A stretch of DNA of 64,000 bases, from contig NZ_VCEI01000028.1 of the NCBI RefSeq assembly GCF_005860765.1, positions 310,001-374,000 of the forward strand, in the 5' to 3' direction. Origin of the DNA: Dyadobacter sediminis. GTDB taxonomy: Bacteria > Bacteroidota > Bacteroidia > Cytophagales > Spirosomataceae. The notes under the pieces are model-generated. The model did no database searches, was not told where the DNA came from, and saw only the letters and a list, made by a program, of their open reading frames with translations. The translations under genes and the position numbers were made by a program. Below, piece after piece: positions 10,101-16,800 of this stretch (position 1 is the first letter of the stretch; every line of letters begins with the position of its first letter).

Positions 10101-11333
10101 ACCAATGCGCCCGGGCTGCCTTTCGTACTTGGCCAGCAGGACAGGAATTTCCAGATGAAAGCAGCTGAAAAAGGCTGGATTACGAAAAGTGAGCAGCAGA
10201 ACATGCCGTTTCAGCAAACCATTGCCAAAAACTTTTCGGCCAATACGACGCTGGAACCCTTCAAGGATTTCAGGCTGATTATAGAAGCGAGGCTGACGCG
10301 GCAGGATGCGTATCAGGAATTTTACCGGCCGGATGCAAGCGGCAATTTTGCTTCGCAGAGTCCGTTGCGGAACGGGCAGTTCAGCATGTCTTTTATGTCT
10401 TTCCGGACTGCATTCGCCAAAATGAGACGAGACAATTCTTCTCCGGTATTTGACAAGTTCAGGGCATACAGGGCCGTTCTCAGGGACAGGCTGAATCAGG
10501 AAAACCCGACTTCAGGCGAGTATAACGAAACTTCGCAGGACGTACTGATTTCTTCTTTCTTTGCAGCTTACAGAGGCAAAGATCCGTTAACAGTCCGTAC
10601 CAACCCGTTCCTTAAATTCCCGATGCCAAACTGGGATTTAAGCTATAATGGATTGTCGCAGCTGCCCATGTTCAAGAAACTGTTCAGTTCATTCTCTCTG
10701 AAACACAAATACATGTCCAATTACAGCGTGGGTAATTTTACTTCTTCGCTGGATTATGAGGCTTTATACGTGAACCTTGCGGTTATGGGGTATCCTTTGT
10801 CTTCCAGACTGAACGAACTCGGACAATACATTCCGGTATTTGCCATGAGCACCATTACGTTGGCAGAACGGTTTCAGCCGCTGGTCGGCGTTGAGTTCAG
10901 GACACAGAGCAGGGTTACAGCCAGAATCGAATACAACCGGGACCGTACGGTTGCGCTGAATATTTCCAACTCGCAGATGGCGGAACTGTTCAATCAGGAC
11001 GTGACGGTGAATATCGGTTTTACCAAAAACAATGTAGCAATTCCGTTCAAGATCAACGGCGTAAAAAAGAAACTTAAGAATGACATGACCATGCAGCTTG
11101 CCATGACATTCAGGGACACGCGGTCCATTCAGCGGAAATTTGACGGCGAGAACATACCGATTGCCGGAAATATTAACTTCCAGCTAAGGCCAACGGTTAA
11201 TTACTTGGTAAATAACCGGTTAAGCGTTCAGTTTTATTTTGACAGAACCTTTAACGATCCGCTGGTTTCCAATTCGTTTTACCGTGCAAGTACTTCGGGT
11301 GGCGTCCAGCTGAAGTTCAATCTGGCAGAATAA
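4179..11333 (+). CDS. sprA: Type IX secretion system outer-membrane translocon protein SprA (SovA)
   Basis: SprA is the very large beta-barrel through which T9SS cargo crosses the outer membrane; it is also needed for gliding in motile species. The 2384 residues match the usual 2300-2500. Recognisable stretches include the N-terminal PGLSKLLGDDFINFKPTGF segment, followed by repeated barrel-like strands with aromatic ends to the C-terminus (GGVQLKFNLAE). The first codon is a TTG at 4179, giving a hydrophobic signal-like start (SFLFKALTISTGAVLLANV); no in-frame ATG lies nearby. The order ruvA-sprA-gcvH is a conserved Bacteroidota arrangement. Two likely cargo proteins with T9SS sorting domains are encoded later (47.8-51.5 kb and 61.3-63.6 kb). 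Confidence 0.95.
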   Translation: MSSTIYSFLFKALTISTGAVLLANVSVDVEEPYSGQAQEWAIIADTLTDSTKKNIDRSGNQLIMRWKDFYSNRIAEPRPRSPFYLRDPTNIATSIVLDSAGKVAVSENIQTPDGNLKFRAPERMDLETYDKIQEDRAFRSLLREYAGRQDGKSAMGARGLLPKLDIPPGLSKLLGDDFINFKPTGFVSLDLGLMHQFLDNPAIPIRQRRNTQFIFNEQISINFDARLGDQLGFQTNFDTKANFNFENAIKLNYKNPEESFIRKIEAGNINWAINSQLIPGVQNLFGLKTDFQFGRLNATFVASQQKSSKERIVLRGGAQSRDFELKADTYDENRNFFLSQYFRNIYEGSLQNTPTITSGVTVTRIEVYVTNRTTTTESLRNIVGFADLGEPAPYKSANPSLQPIRSTSPADNAANGLYKTLTSTESFRQVDNANSAITSLGFEKTLDYELLRGAKRLIAERDYTFNPQLGYISLTNALRNDEVLAVSYEYTLNGRSFKVGELTEDYQARGDDEVIALKLLKSSTIRNNTKLPMWDLMMKNIYSLGTSQIDKQGFQLRVIYKDDQTGIDNPNLQESSIANVPLIRLMGLDRLNPVNDLQPDGNFDFVEGITVDSKSGRIIFPVLEPFGTNLSKKFGAGEDQFRSKYVFNELYRTTMIDAQQITERNKFYIKGSYQSSGGAEVQLPFGVLETSVTVTSGGAPLSPGSDYIVEAQIGRVRLLNSSVLNSGREIVIEYERPDMFQNQIRTLLGTRLDYLVNRDMSLGMTAIKYRERTAGFLKRVSIGNEPVNNTMIGFDINFRKDVPFLTKWLDALPLLQTKEMSSIQFKGEVAKLFPGVSKDVNNRSLVDDFEATRTIYDLSRQPQKWRLASVPPEFRTGVDSKTLNYGFKRAKISAYTVDNIFGGAQGLGGGYEPPTNINDDDRKNFYERLFLPNEIFPNRAIAGLVTYPQNILDIAYYPSEKGMYNYNTDLNADGRLKNPVQNFGGLSRAITSDNDFDNANIESIEFWMLDPFITGDQGKVRDGFEDKSNTTGGKLVFNLGDISEDVIPDERYNFENGLPIVDKIVGTNVDSTAWGYVTKSQYLINAFSNESGARERQDVGLDGMNNDEERVFYKQYLDRLPASLSPQARARIIADPSGDDFQFFLGSDLDSADAKVLQRYKNYIGMENNSPESRGTATDVTPASTNVPDGEDMNVDNTINDNESYYSYEIDLKPNQLAIGNGYIVDKTVTDGQNWYLFRVPIREFTGVVGSMSGFKSIRFMRMYLTGFQQPVVLRFAQLQMVGQQYRKYTSNLDAPGLQEVPEPYDARFTVGTVSIEENSQANSGANKYVYKIPPGWQRDQDATQRPPLLLNEQSMNLCVTDLRDGDSRAVYKNVSLDLLFRKRLRMYIHMQNEQNEDRMVGAFMRIGTDLTQNYYEIDLSTLRATLPGDRPDTEVWPEENELNIALADLIEAKAQRNRQIDRNLSLPYTITTSDGRYKLTVVGNPDLSAVRVMMIGMRNPKSVDERPKTFCIWVNEMHVEGFDETGGIAAIAQLNAKLADFATLTASGRMETFGFGSVQQRIGERSRNFTTEYGLSSNIALDKLLPQSWGFSIPLFVSYDRRNVKPHFNPLDPDTPLNTSLDNLLSDEDRDGYRRLVEENTVKRGINFSNVHKVKMNQGAKNHFYDFENFSFTYAFSDDKRRNILTQEYAQRMYKGGISYVYSSQPKAFEPFKKWTAVSRWTDLIKDFNLTLLPNTVSIRTDVDRRFLKTQLRNADLTTEGIQPLYEKYFWFNRYYDFSWNLTRNVTLTYNSSANSIIDEPMGDINTAAKKDSLWSNFKKLGRIKNFDQKIDLTYRLPLDKIPLTDWMTADYKHSVAYQYQANALGLKDTTGLPFGDIIRNSRERGINGKVDFVLLYNKLRYLKFANTPTVARKNFARSPGDIEDIDMRTTDVLKTLTRALMTVRGINVSYSVLETTSLPGYLRAPKYFGIDNTNAPGLPFVLGQQDRNFQMKAAEKGWITKSEQQNMPFQQTIAKNFSANTTLEPFKDFRLIIEARLTRQDAYQEFYRPDASGNFASQSPLRNGQFSMSFMSFRTAFAKMRRDNSSPVFDKFRAYRAVLRDRLNQENPTSGEYNETSQDVLISSFFAAYRGKDPLTVRTNPFLKFPMPNWDLSYNGLSQLPMFKKLFSSFSLKHKYMSNYSVGNFTSSLDYEALYVNLAVMGYPLSSRLNELGQYIPVFAMSTITLAERFQPLVGVEFRTQSRVTARIEYNRDRTVALNISNSQMAELFNQDVTVNIGFTKNNVAIPFKINGVKKKLKNDMTMQLAMTFRDTRSIQRKFDGENIPIAGNINFQLRPTVNYLVNNRLSVQFYFDRTFNDPLVSNSFYRASTSGGVQLKFNLAE

Positions 11334-11341
11334 CATTTTGA

Positions 11342-11373
11342 TTTGGAAAATACGCGCTACATCCTGTAATTTG
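11342..11373 (+). promoter_or_regulatory. Weak candidate Bacteroidota promoter for gcvH
   Basis: TTTG at 11342-11345 and TAATTTG at 11367-11373 resemble the -33 TTTG and -7 TAnnTTTG elements, with spacing near the usual. The -7 element is one base short of consensus. It lies between the sprA stop and the gcvH start. Confidence 0.25.
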
Positions 11374-11408
11374 CGCTTCAAAGATTTCAAAACTTACCTT
11401 AATATACC

Positions 11409-11789
11409 ATGAATTTCCCGTCCGAACTTAAGTATACAGAAGATCACGAATGGATTCGTATTGAAGGAGATACAGCTATCATTGGAATAACCGATCACGC
11501 TCAGCATGAATTAGGTGATATTGTGTATGTCGATATCAATACTGTCGGGGACGCTTTGGAAAAAGGCGAAGTATTTGGATCTGTTGAGGCCGTAAAGACG
11601 GTTTCTGATCTTTTAATTCCCGTTGCAGGAACTGTGACCGAAGTAAACGAAGAACTGGACGGAGAGCCTGAACTGGTCAATACAGATCCTTACGGCCGTG
11701 GCTGGATGGTAAAAATAAGCTTGTCAAGTCCCGGCGACGAAGACGGATTAATGTCAGCCGAAGATTATGAAAAATTTATAGGCGCCTGA
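11409..11789 (+). CDS. gcvH: Glycine cleavage system H protein
   Basis: GcvH is the lipoyl carrier that shuttles the aminomethyl group of glycine between the P, T and L proteins. The 126 residues are a full-length H protein. The lipoylated lysine is Lys63 in GSVEAVKTVSDL, preceded by the typical DHAQHELGDIVYVDI. The ATG start is unambiguous. It follows sprA by 75 bases and ends at a strong terminator. No other gcv gene is in the window; placement behind sprA is a phylum-wide habit rather than a metabolic operon. Confidence 0.96.
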   Translation: MNFPSELKYTEDHEWIRIEGDTAIIGITDHAQHELGDIVYVDINTVGDALEKGEVFGSVEAVKTVSDLLIPVAGTVTEVNEELDGEPELVNTDPYGRGWMVKISLSSPGDEDGLMSAEDYEKFIGA

Positions 11790-11800
11790 AAATTAGGTTG

Positions 11801-11825
11801 AAGCTCCATCAGGAGCTTTTTTTTT
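11801..11825 (+). terminator. Intrinsic terminator after gcvH
   Basis: Perfect 7-bp stem AAGCTCC / GGAGCTT with an ATCA loop, followed by a run of T. It sits 12 bases after the gcvH stop. Confidence 0.85.
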
Positions 11826-11876
11826 GAAACCGGTTTGGTGACCATGATTCCGGCAATTCATTCTTGTTAGATACAT

Positions 11877-13160
11877 ATGAAACTACTAGTTCGCTCTGTT
11901 CAGATCGTTGATAAAAAGTCTCCGTTTAACGGACAAATAAAGGATTTACTGATAGAAGAGAATATAATTAAGGAAATAGGTGAAAATCTTTCTGCAGACT
12001 CAGCTGAAATTATAGAAGGTGCTGAAATGTGTGTCTCGGCCGGATGGCTGGATATGCGCGTTGCTTCGCGGGACCCGGGATTTGAACATAAAGAAGATCT
12101 TAAAAGTGTGCGGCAGGCAGCAGCGCACGGCGGCTTTACCGAAATCGTGTTGCTTCCCAATTCGCAGCCGGTCGTGCATAGCAAAGACACGCTGAATTAC
12201 ATTCGTCAGTCGGGAACGGATGAACTGGTGAAATTGCATGTGGCCGGATCGGTAAGCCGGAAATCGGAAGGCGTAGACTTTACCGAAATGATCGACTTGC
12301 ATGAAGCCGGCGCCATTGCGTTTACAGACGGAGAGCATCCGGTGCAGAATGCGGATCTTTTCCTGAAAACCATTCTGTACCTTCGGCCCATGAACGCACT
12401 GCTCATGAACAGGCCGGAAGAAAGACAGCTTACGCTTTACGGACAAATGCACGAAGGCATAACCAGTACGTTGGTCGGTATGAAAGGAATGCCTTCGCTG
12501 GCGGAAGAAATGATGCTTTCACGCGATCTGAAACTGCTGGAATATGCACTGGAAAAAAACATGTATAAATCGGACGTTCCGGCGCTTCACGTTTCCCTTG
12601 TTTCTGCCGGCAAATCGGTGGAGCTGATCCGGAAAGCCAAAAAGAAGGGCCTTCCGGTTTCCTGCGATATTGCTGCGCACCAGCTGGCATTTCACGATAC
12701 GGACCTGATCAGCTTTGATACCAATCTGAAAGTAAATCCGCCTTTCCGCTCCACTGCCGATACGGATGCAATTAAAGCCGGACTTGCGGACGGAACTATC
12801 GACGCGATTGTTTCAGATCACAGCCCGCATGACGAGGAAAGTAAAAACGTGGAATTTGATCATGCCGATTTCGGGATAACGGGTCTGGAAACTGCGTTTT
12901 CACTTGCCATCATGTACAGTGGCCTGCGCGTTGAAGATATAATTGAAAAACTAAGCGCTGCACCGAGAAGAATTTTACGGTTGCCGGAAAACAGCATTGA
13001 AGCAGGGACGAAAGCAAACCTGACTTTTTTTGAACCGGAAACAGAATGGGATTTCAACAAGAGCTATTCCAAATCAAAGAATACGCCATTTTTGGGAAAG
13101 ACGCTGACAGGCAAGGTAAGAGGAGTAATCAACAATGGAAAACAGGAGTGGTACAAATGA
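11877..13160 (+). CDS. Dihydroorotase-like protein lacking the metal-binding HxH (probable non-catalytic homologue)
   Basis: The overall fold is that of dihydroorotase/allantoinase amidohydrolases (427 residues, normal length), with family landmarks RDPGFEHKED, LLPNSQPV, HVSLVSAGKSVELI and SDHSPHDEESK. However, where active enzymes have D-x-H-x-H-L-R the sequence reads D59-M-R61-V-A63-S-R65, so both first metal-site histidines are gone. The region that normally supplies a further metal histidine (VHxED-like) reads LLMNRPEE. Asp314 and His238 remain. The natural reading is a protein that keeps the fold but not the zinc chemistry, comparable to known non-catalytic dihydroorotases that support aspartate carbamoyltransferase. 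Its stop overlaps the next start (ATGA), so it is translationally linked to a DUF4199 membrane protein. Confidence 0.8.
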   Translation: MKLLVRSVQIVDKKSPFNGQIKDLLIEENIIKEIGENLSADSAEIIEGAEMCVSAGWLDMRVASRDPGFEHKEDLKSVRQAAAHGGFTEIVLLPNSQPVVHSKDTLNYIRQSGTDELVKLHVAGSVSRKSEGVDFTEMIDLHEAGAIAFTDGEHPVQNADLFLKTILYLRPMNALLMNRPEERQLTLYGQMHEGITSTLVGMKGMPSLAEEMMLSRDLKLLEYALEKNMYKSDVPALHVSLVSAGKSVELIRKAKKKGLPVSCDIAAHQLAFHDTDLISFDTNLKVNPPFRSTADTDAIKAGLADGTIDAIVSDHSPHDEESKNVEFDHADFGITGLETAFSLAIMYSGLRVEDIIEKLSAAPRRILRLPENSIEAGTKANLTFFEPETEWDFNKSYSKSKNTPFLGKTLTGKVRGVINNGKQEWYK

Positions 13161-13717
13161 AATCAGTAATTGCATATTTTAACAAACCGATCCTTAAAAT
13201 TCCTTTGCTGTTCGGACTGGCAACGGGACTGCTGGTTTTTATCTTTTTTCTGGGTTTGTACGCGATCGGTATCGTGCCGCTGGGCAACAATAAAGTCCTG
13301 GATTTCGGCATTCATATCATTATGATAGCGGTGGCCTGCTGGTATTTCCGCAAGAAAGTCGGAAACGGGTTTTTGCACCTTTGGGAAGCGCTCACAATCG
13401 GTTATGTCGTCAATACGATCGGTGCGCTGGTTGCGGGCTGGCTGATCTATTTTTTTGTAACGTACGCAGATCCTTCTGTTTTCACGGATTACATTGCCCA
13501 GATGAAAGCGTTGATGCTGGAAGGAAAAAGTGAACTCGTGAAAAACATCGGTGAAGCGGAATTTTCCAAAATGTATAATGGAGTCGGCGGCATGCAGCGA
13601 TCCGAGATTATCATGGATGAAGTGAGCAAAAAAACGGTAATGGCCATTATTCCCATTCTGATTATTTCGCTGATTTTCCGTAAACAGAACTACGGCGTTT
13701 TTCACAATAAACCGTAA
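13157..13717 (+). CDS. DUF4199 family integral membrane protein
   Basis: A 186-residue protein beginning at the ATG at 13157, which overlaps the preceding stop by four bases. Hydrophobic segments lie at about residues 13-38, 46-62, 74-97 and 155-172. Between the third and fourth is a soluble, partly amphipathic stretch (about 100-150) holding the pattern VGGMQRSEIIMDE. This layout (three helices, a cytoplasmic or periplasmic loop, one last helix) is that of DUF4199, a Bacteroidota family of unknown function. A paralogue follows directly. No enzymatic motif is visible. Confidence 0.75.
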   Translation: MKSVIAYFNKPILKIPLLFGLATGLLVFIFFLGLYAIGIVPLGNNKVLDFGIHIIMIAVACWYFRKKVGNGFLHLWEALTIGYVVNTIGALVAGWLIYFFVTYADPSVFTDYIAQMKALMLEGKSELVKNIGEAEFSKMYNGVGGMQRSEIIMDEVSKKTVMAIIPILIISLIFRKQNYGVFHNKP

Positions 13718-13784
13718 ATTTTACATCCGGAATTTATTCTGAGGTTCCGGAAAAAGGATTTAACCAAATCTTAAAAGCACTGAA

Positions 13785-14300
13785 ATGGAAGAAAGAACAT
13801 CTACTGCCCGGGTTGCGCTTAAATACGGCGTTCTTACGTCCGTCATCATCATGGTTTATACCACGATCATAAACGTTTCAGGATTGTCGCAAAACCAGTT
13901 CCTGACTTCTCTCACCTTTGTGTTTATGATTGTTGCCATTGTTCTTGCCATGAAAGATTACCGCGAGCAGAACAAAGGTTTCATGTCGTATGGCGAAGGT
14001 CTGGGCCTGGGTACGCTGGTTTCGGCAGTAATGGGACTTCTGAGTTCTGCATTCAACATGTTTTACATGCAGTTTATCGACAATACCTTGCTGGAACAGG
14101 CCATGAATAAGGTTCGTGAGGATATGGAAAAAAGCGGCAAGGACGATGCCCAGATTGATCAGGCCATGGAATTGTCGCAGCGGTTTATGTCGCCGGGCAT
14201 TGTCTTTTTTATGGGCGTTTTAGGATCTATTTTAATGGGACTTATCGTTTCCCTTATTGTTGCTGCCATTTTAAGACGTGAAAAGCCGGTATTTGAATAG
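13785..14300 (+). CDS. DUF4199 family integral membrane protein (second copy)
   Basis: A 171-residue relative of the previous protein with the same plan: hydrophobic segments at about 13-32, 39-56, 70-95 and 138-162. A charged helical loop (about 100-135) contains NKVREDMEKSGKDDAQIDQA. The conserved feature of the family, a motif around YGEGLGLGTLVSAVMGL, is clear. It starts 67 bases after its neighbour and ends 39 bases before gldF, so the three probably share a transcript. Function unknown; the position suggests only a loose link to envelope or gliding functions. Confidence 0.78.
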   Translation: MEERTSTARVALKYGVLTSVIIMVYTTIINVSGLSQNQFLTSLTFVFMIVAIVLAMKDYREQNKGFMSYGEGLGLGTLVSAVMGLLSSAFNMFYMQFIDNTLLEQAMNKVREDMEKSGKDDAQIDQAMELSQRFMSPGIVFFMGVLGSILMGLIVSLIVAAILRREKPVFE

Positions 14301-14339
14301 CTTTTCCAGTTACAACAGCCTGTTAAATAATTCAGATTT

Positions 14340-15068
14340 GTGTTAGCAATTTTCCGGAAAGAAGTAGGGAGTTTTTTCAATTCACTGATTGCCTATATTG
14401 TTATGGCAGTCTTTCTGACGACCGTTGGTTTGATCGTGTGGGTATTTCCGGATTCCAGCATACTTGATTACGGCTATGCCGATCTTGGCTCATTCTTTCA
14501 GCTGGCACCTTATGTACTGCTGTTTCTGATCCCGGCCATTACGATGCGTTCACTGGCCGAAGAATCCAGAAACGGCACGCTGGAACTGCTGCTGACCAAA
14601 CCGCTCCAAAACCGCGACCTTATTTTAGGTAAATTCCTTGCAAACTGGTTTCTGGTGCTGATTACGCTCTTGCCGACTCTGCTATATTATTACAGCGTGT
14701 ACAAGCTTGGGAATCCGGAAGGAAACGTTGATTCAGCAGCGGTTTTCGGTTCTTACATCGGTTTGCTGCTTTTCAGCGGCGTGGTGGTTGCAATGGGTTT
14801 GTGGGCTTCTTCTTTAAATGACAATCAGATTGTTGCATTCATTCTGGGTGTTTTTTTTGCTTTTATCTGGTATGTCGGATTTGGTTCGGTAGCGGCATTG
14901 TTCGGAACTGGGTTGGCTGCGCAGATACTTTCCTGGGCCGCACTGGACGAGCAGTACCGCGCGCTCGGAAAAGGGCTTATCGATTCAAGGAACATTATTT
15001 ATCTGCTCAGCCTGATCCTGTTTTTCCTTTGCCTTACCTACTGGCAGGTTGAAAAGCTCAGAAAGTAA
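14340..15068 (+). CDS. gldF: Gliding-motility ABC transporter permease GldF
   Basis: Membrane subunit of an ABC transporter that in Flavobacterium works with GldG and the ATPase GldA. The 242 residues start at a GTG (14340), giving MLAIFRKEVGSFFNSLIAYI, the standard opening of GldF. The block MRSLAEESRNGTLELLLTKP is the hallmark of ABC-2 type permeases. About six hydrophobic segments follow in the normal ABC-2 order. Usually gldG lies immediately downstream; here only about 70 non-coding bases follow before a sigma-factor region. Either gldG is elsewhere or this strain has lost it. Assignment of the family is firm; the role in actual gliding is not shown. Confidence 0.88.
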   Translation: MLAIFRKEVGSFFNSLIAYIVMAVFLTTVGLIVWVFPDSSILDYGYADLGSFFQLAPYVLLFLIPAITMRSLAEESRNGTLELLLTKPLQNRDLILGKFLANWFLVLITLLPTLLYYYSVYKLGNPEGNVDSAAVFGSYIGLLLFSGVVVAMGLWASSLNDNQIVAFILGVFFAFIWYVGFGSVAALFGTGLAAQILSWAALDEQYRALGKGLIDSRNIIYLLSLILFFLCLTYWQVEKLRK

Positions 15069-15299
15069 AATATCCGCTGCGGCCATTTTCCCGATCTAAT
15101 CCTGTGTATTAATCGTATATGATTAAAACACACGAAGATGACGACTTTTACACATACAGCACGTTTGCCCCAGCCTCTTCAGTTGTACGGCTCTTTCTGC
15201 CGGAGCGACAAAACAATTAATTACAACGCATCAGCCCTGTTCTTCCGAAATTTTACTAGATTGCCGCTAAGTATTATACAATTAAATGTTAAGCATCTC

Positions 15300-15845
15300 T
15301 TGGCGACTAGCAAGGTAAAATACTCGGAAGAGGAATTGGTGGCAGCTCTGAAAAGAAACGAGCGAACCGCTTTTGAATTTCTGTACGATCACTACTCGGG
15401 AGCTTTGTTTAATATCATTTCAAAAACGCTGAGGGACGAGGAGAAAGCGGCAGATGTATTACAGGAATCTTTTCTGAAAATCTGGAAAAATATTGCATCG
15501 TACAATCCGGAAAAGGGAAGACTGTTTACATGGATTATGAACATTGCACGGAACGGTGCGATTGACGCAGCAAGAATGGAAGGGAGAAAGCCGGCAATGG
15601 ATGATATCGAAAACAGGATAGTTCTGAATGAGCCTGATGTGCATGAAGATTCACTGGCATCCAGTTCGGAAATGAAGGCAATCGTGAATATGCTCAGGCC
15701 GGAAAGAAAAATTTTGATTGATATGGCTTATTTTCAGGGCTATACGCATGAAGAAATATCCGAAGAACTGCGTATTCCTCTGGGAACGGTAAAATCCAGA
15801 ATCCGGACAGCATTACAAGAGTTAAAACAATACTTTGCAGCATGA
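15300..15845 (+). CDS. ECF-type RNA polymerase sigma factor
   Basis: Directs RNA polymerase to promoters of an extracytoplasmic stress or surface regulon. Sigma region 2 is seen in FEFLYDHYSGALFNIISKTL and DVLQESFLKIWKNIASYNP; region 4 is the HTH YTHEEISEELRIPLGTVKSR near the C-terminus. The open frame extends upstream to 15138, but that extra piece resembles no sigma domain. A TTG at 15300 (ATSKVKYSEEELVAAL) gives 181 residues, the normal ECF length, so it is chosen with moderate certainty. The stop overlaps the next gene (ATGA), pairing it with an anti-sigma factor. Bases 15069-15299 are otherwise empty. Confidence 0.88.
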   Translation: MATSKVKYSEEELVAALKRNERTAFEFLYDHYSGALFNIISKTLRDEEKAADVLQESFLKIWKNIASYNPEKGRLFTWIMNIARNGAIDAARMEGRKPAMDDIENRIVLNEPDVHEDSLASSSEMKAIVNMLRPERKILIDMAYFQGYTHEEISEELRIPLGTVKSRIRTALQELKQYFAA

Positions 15846-16723
15846 ACATCCAAGCATACATAGAGTCCGGTATACTAGAAGAGTATGTATTGGGCACTGT
15901 TTCTCCGCAGGAAAAGCAGGAAGTGGAGTGTATGTCTCATATTTATCCTGAGATTAAAGAAGAGCTGCTGAGAACGGAAAGCGCATTGGAACAATATGCA
16001 CTGAAACATCAGACTGCGCCGCCCGCCTCACTGAAAGAATCCATTTTTGCGAAAATGGATTTTGATTCTCCTCAAAACACAGCAGAAACGAACGCTGACG
16101 AAGGGCATGCCGATTCAAAAAGTTCGTCTGAAAATGTTCCGGTTCCGCCCGTTTCAGAAAAAACAGACGACTCCCGTATAATAACCAATGCATTTGATAA
16201 AACCGAAATACGGGAAGTAACGCCGCTTTGGGCCCGACTGGCCGTTGCAGCATCCTTACTGCTTGCGTTATTTGCAGCCTGGTCTGCCAATGAGATAAAC
16301 GGGTTGAAAGAGAGCAACGAAAAAGTTGTTGCTGAAATGGAAAGTATAAAAAGCCAGTACGTCGATAATCAGTATCTGACAAATCTTTACCGAAATCCGG
16401 AATACAAGATCGTTCAGATGGCCGGGCTTCCCAAATCGCCCGAAAGTTCGGTTGCCGCATTCTGGAACCAGCAGACGAACGAAGTTTTACTGGACGTACG
16501 TAAACTGCCGGAGCCGCCGCAAGGCAAGCAATATCAGCTCTGGAGCATTGTAGACGGCAAGCCGGTCGATATCGGTATGCTGGACAATCAGTTCTCAGGA
16601 AAAGTTCTGAAAATGAAAAATACAAAGTCCGGATCGGCTGCATTTGCCATTACACTTGAAAAAGAAGGCGGAAATCCGACGCCAACCATGGAAGAAATGT
16701 ATGTTATGGGAAAAGCAGTATAA
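15842..16723 (+). CDS. Membrane anti-sigma factor, RskA-type
   Basis: The N-terminal 100 residues include a helical zinc-less anti-sigma domain (ESGILEEYVLGTVSPQEKQE), then a low-complexity linker. A transmembrane helix lies at about 127-150 (LWARLAVAASLLLALFAAW). The C-terminal RskA domain contains the signatures VAAFWNQQTNEVLLDV and GKQYQLWSIVDGKPVDIG. It would hold the neighbouring sigma factor at the membrane until an envelope signal triggers release. The four-base overlap with the sigma gene implies coupled translation at matched amounts. The inducing signal cannot be read from the sequence. Confidence 0.87.
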   Translation: MNIQAYIESGILEEYVLGTVSPQEKQEVECMSHIYPEIKEELLRTESALEQYALKHQTAPPASLKESIFAKMDFDSPQNTAETNADEGHADSKSSSENVPVPPVSEKTDDSRIITNAFDKTEIREVTPLWARLAVAASLLLALFAAWSANEINGLKESNEKVVAEMESIKSQYVDNQYLTNLYRNPEYKIVQMAGLPKSPESSVAAFWNQQTNEVLLDVRKLPEPPQGKQYQLWSIVDGKPVDIGMLDNQFSGKVLKMKNTKSGSAAFAITLEKEGGNPTPTMEEMYVMGKAV

Positions 16724-16744
16724 ATTTCCTTTTTTAAAATCTTC

Positions 16745-16790
16745 AACGCTCATTACAAAGACGAGGCTTTGTAATGAGCGTTCTTCTTGT
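16745..16790 (+). terminator. Strong intrinsic terminator after the sigma/anti-sigma pair
   Basis: A perfect 16-bp stem: AACGCTCATTACAAAG at 16745-16760 and CTTTGTAATGAGCGTT at 16767-16782, with a six-base loop, followed by CTTCTTGT. It fills nearly the whole gap before the next gene. Confidence 0.8.
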
Positions 16791-16800
16791 ATAAAACCTT

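Noticed and set aside
15138..15299. Upstream extension of the ECF sigma factor or a gldG remnant
   Set aside because: The translated stretch resembles neither a sigma domain nor GldG, and the protein from 15300 has normal ECF length.
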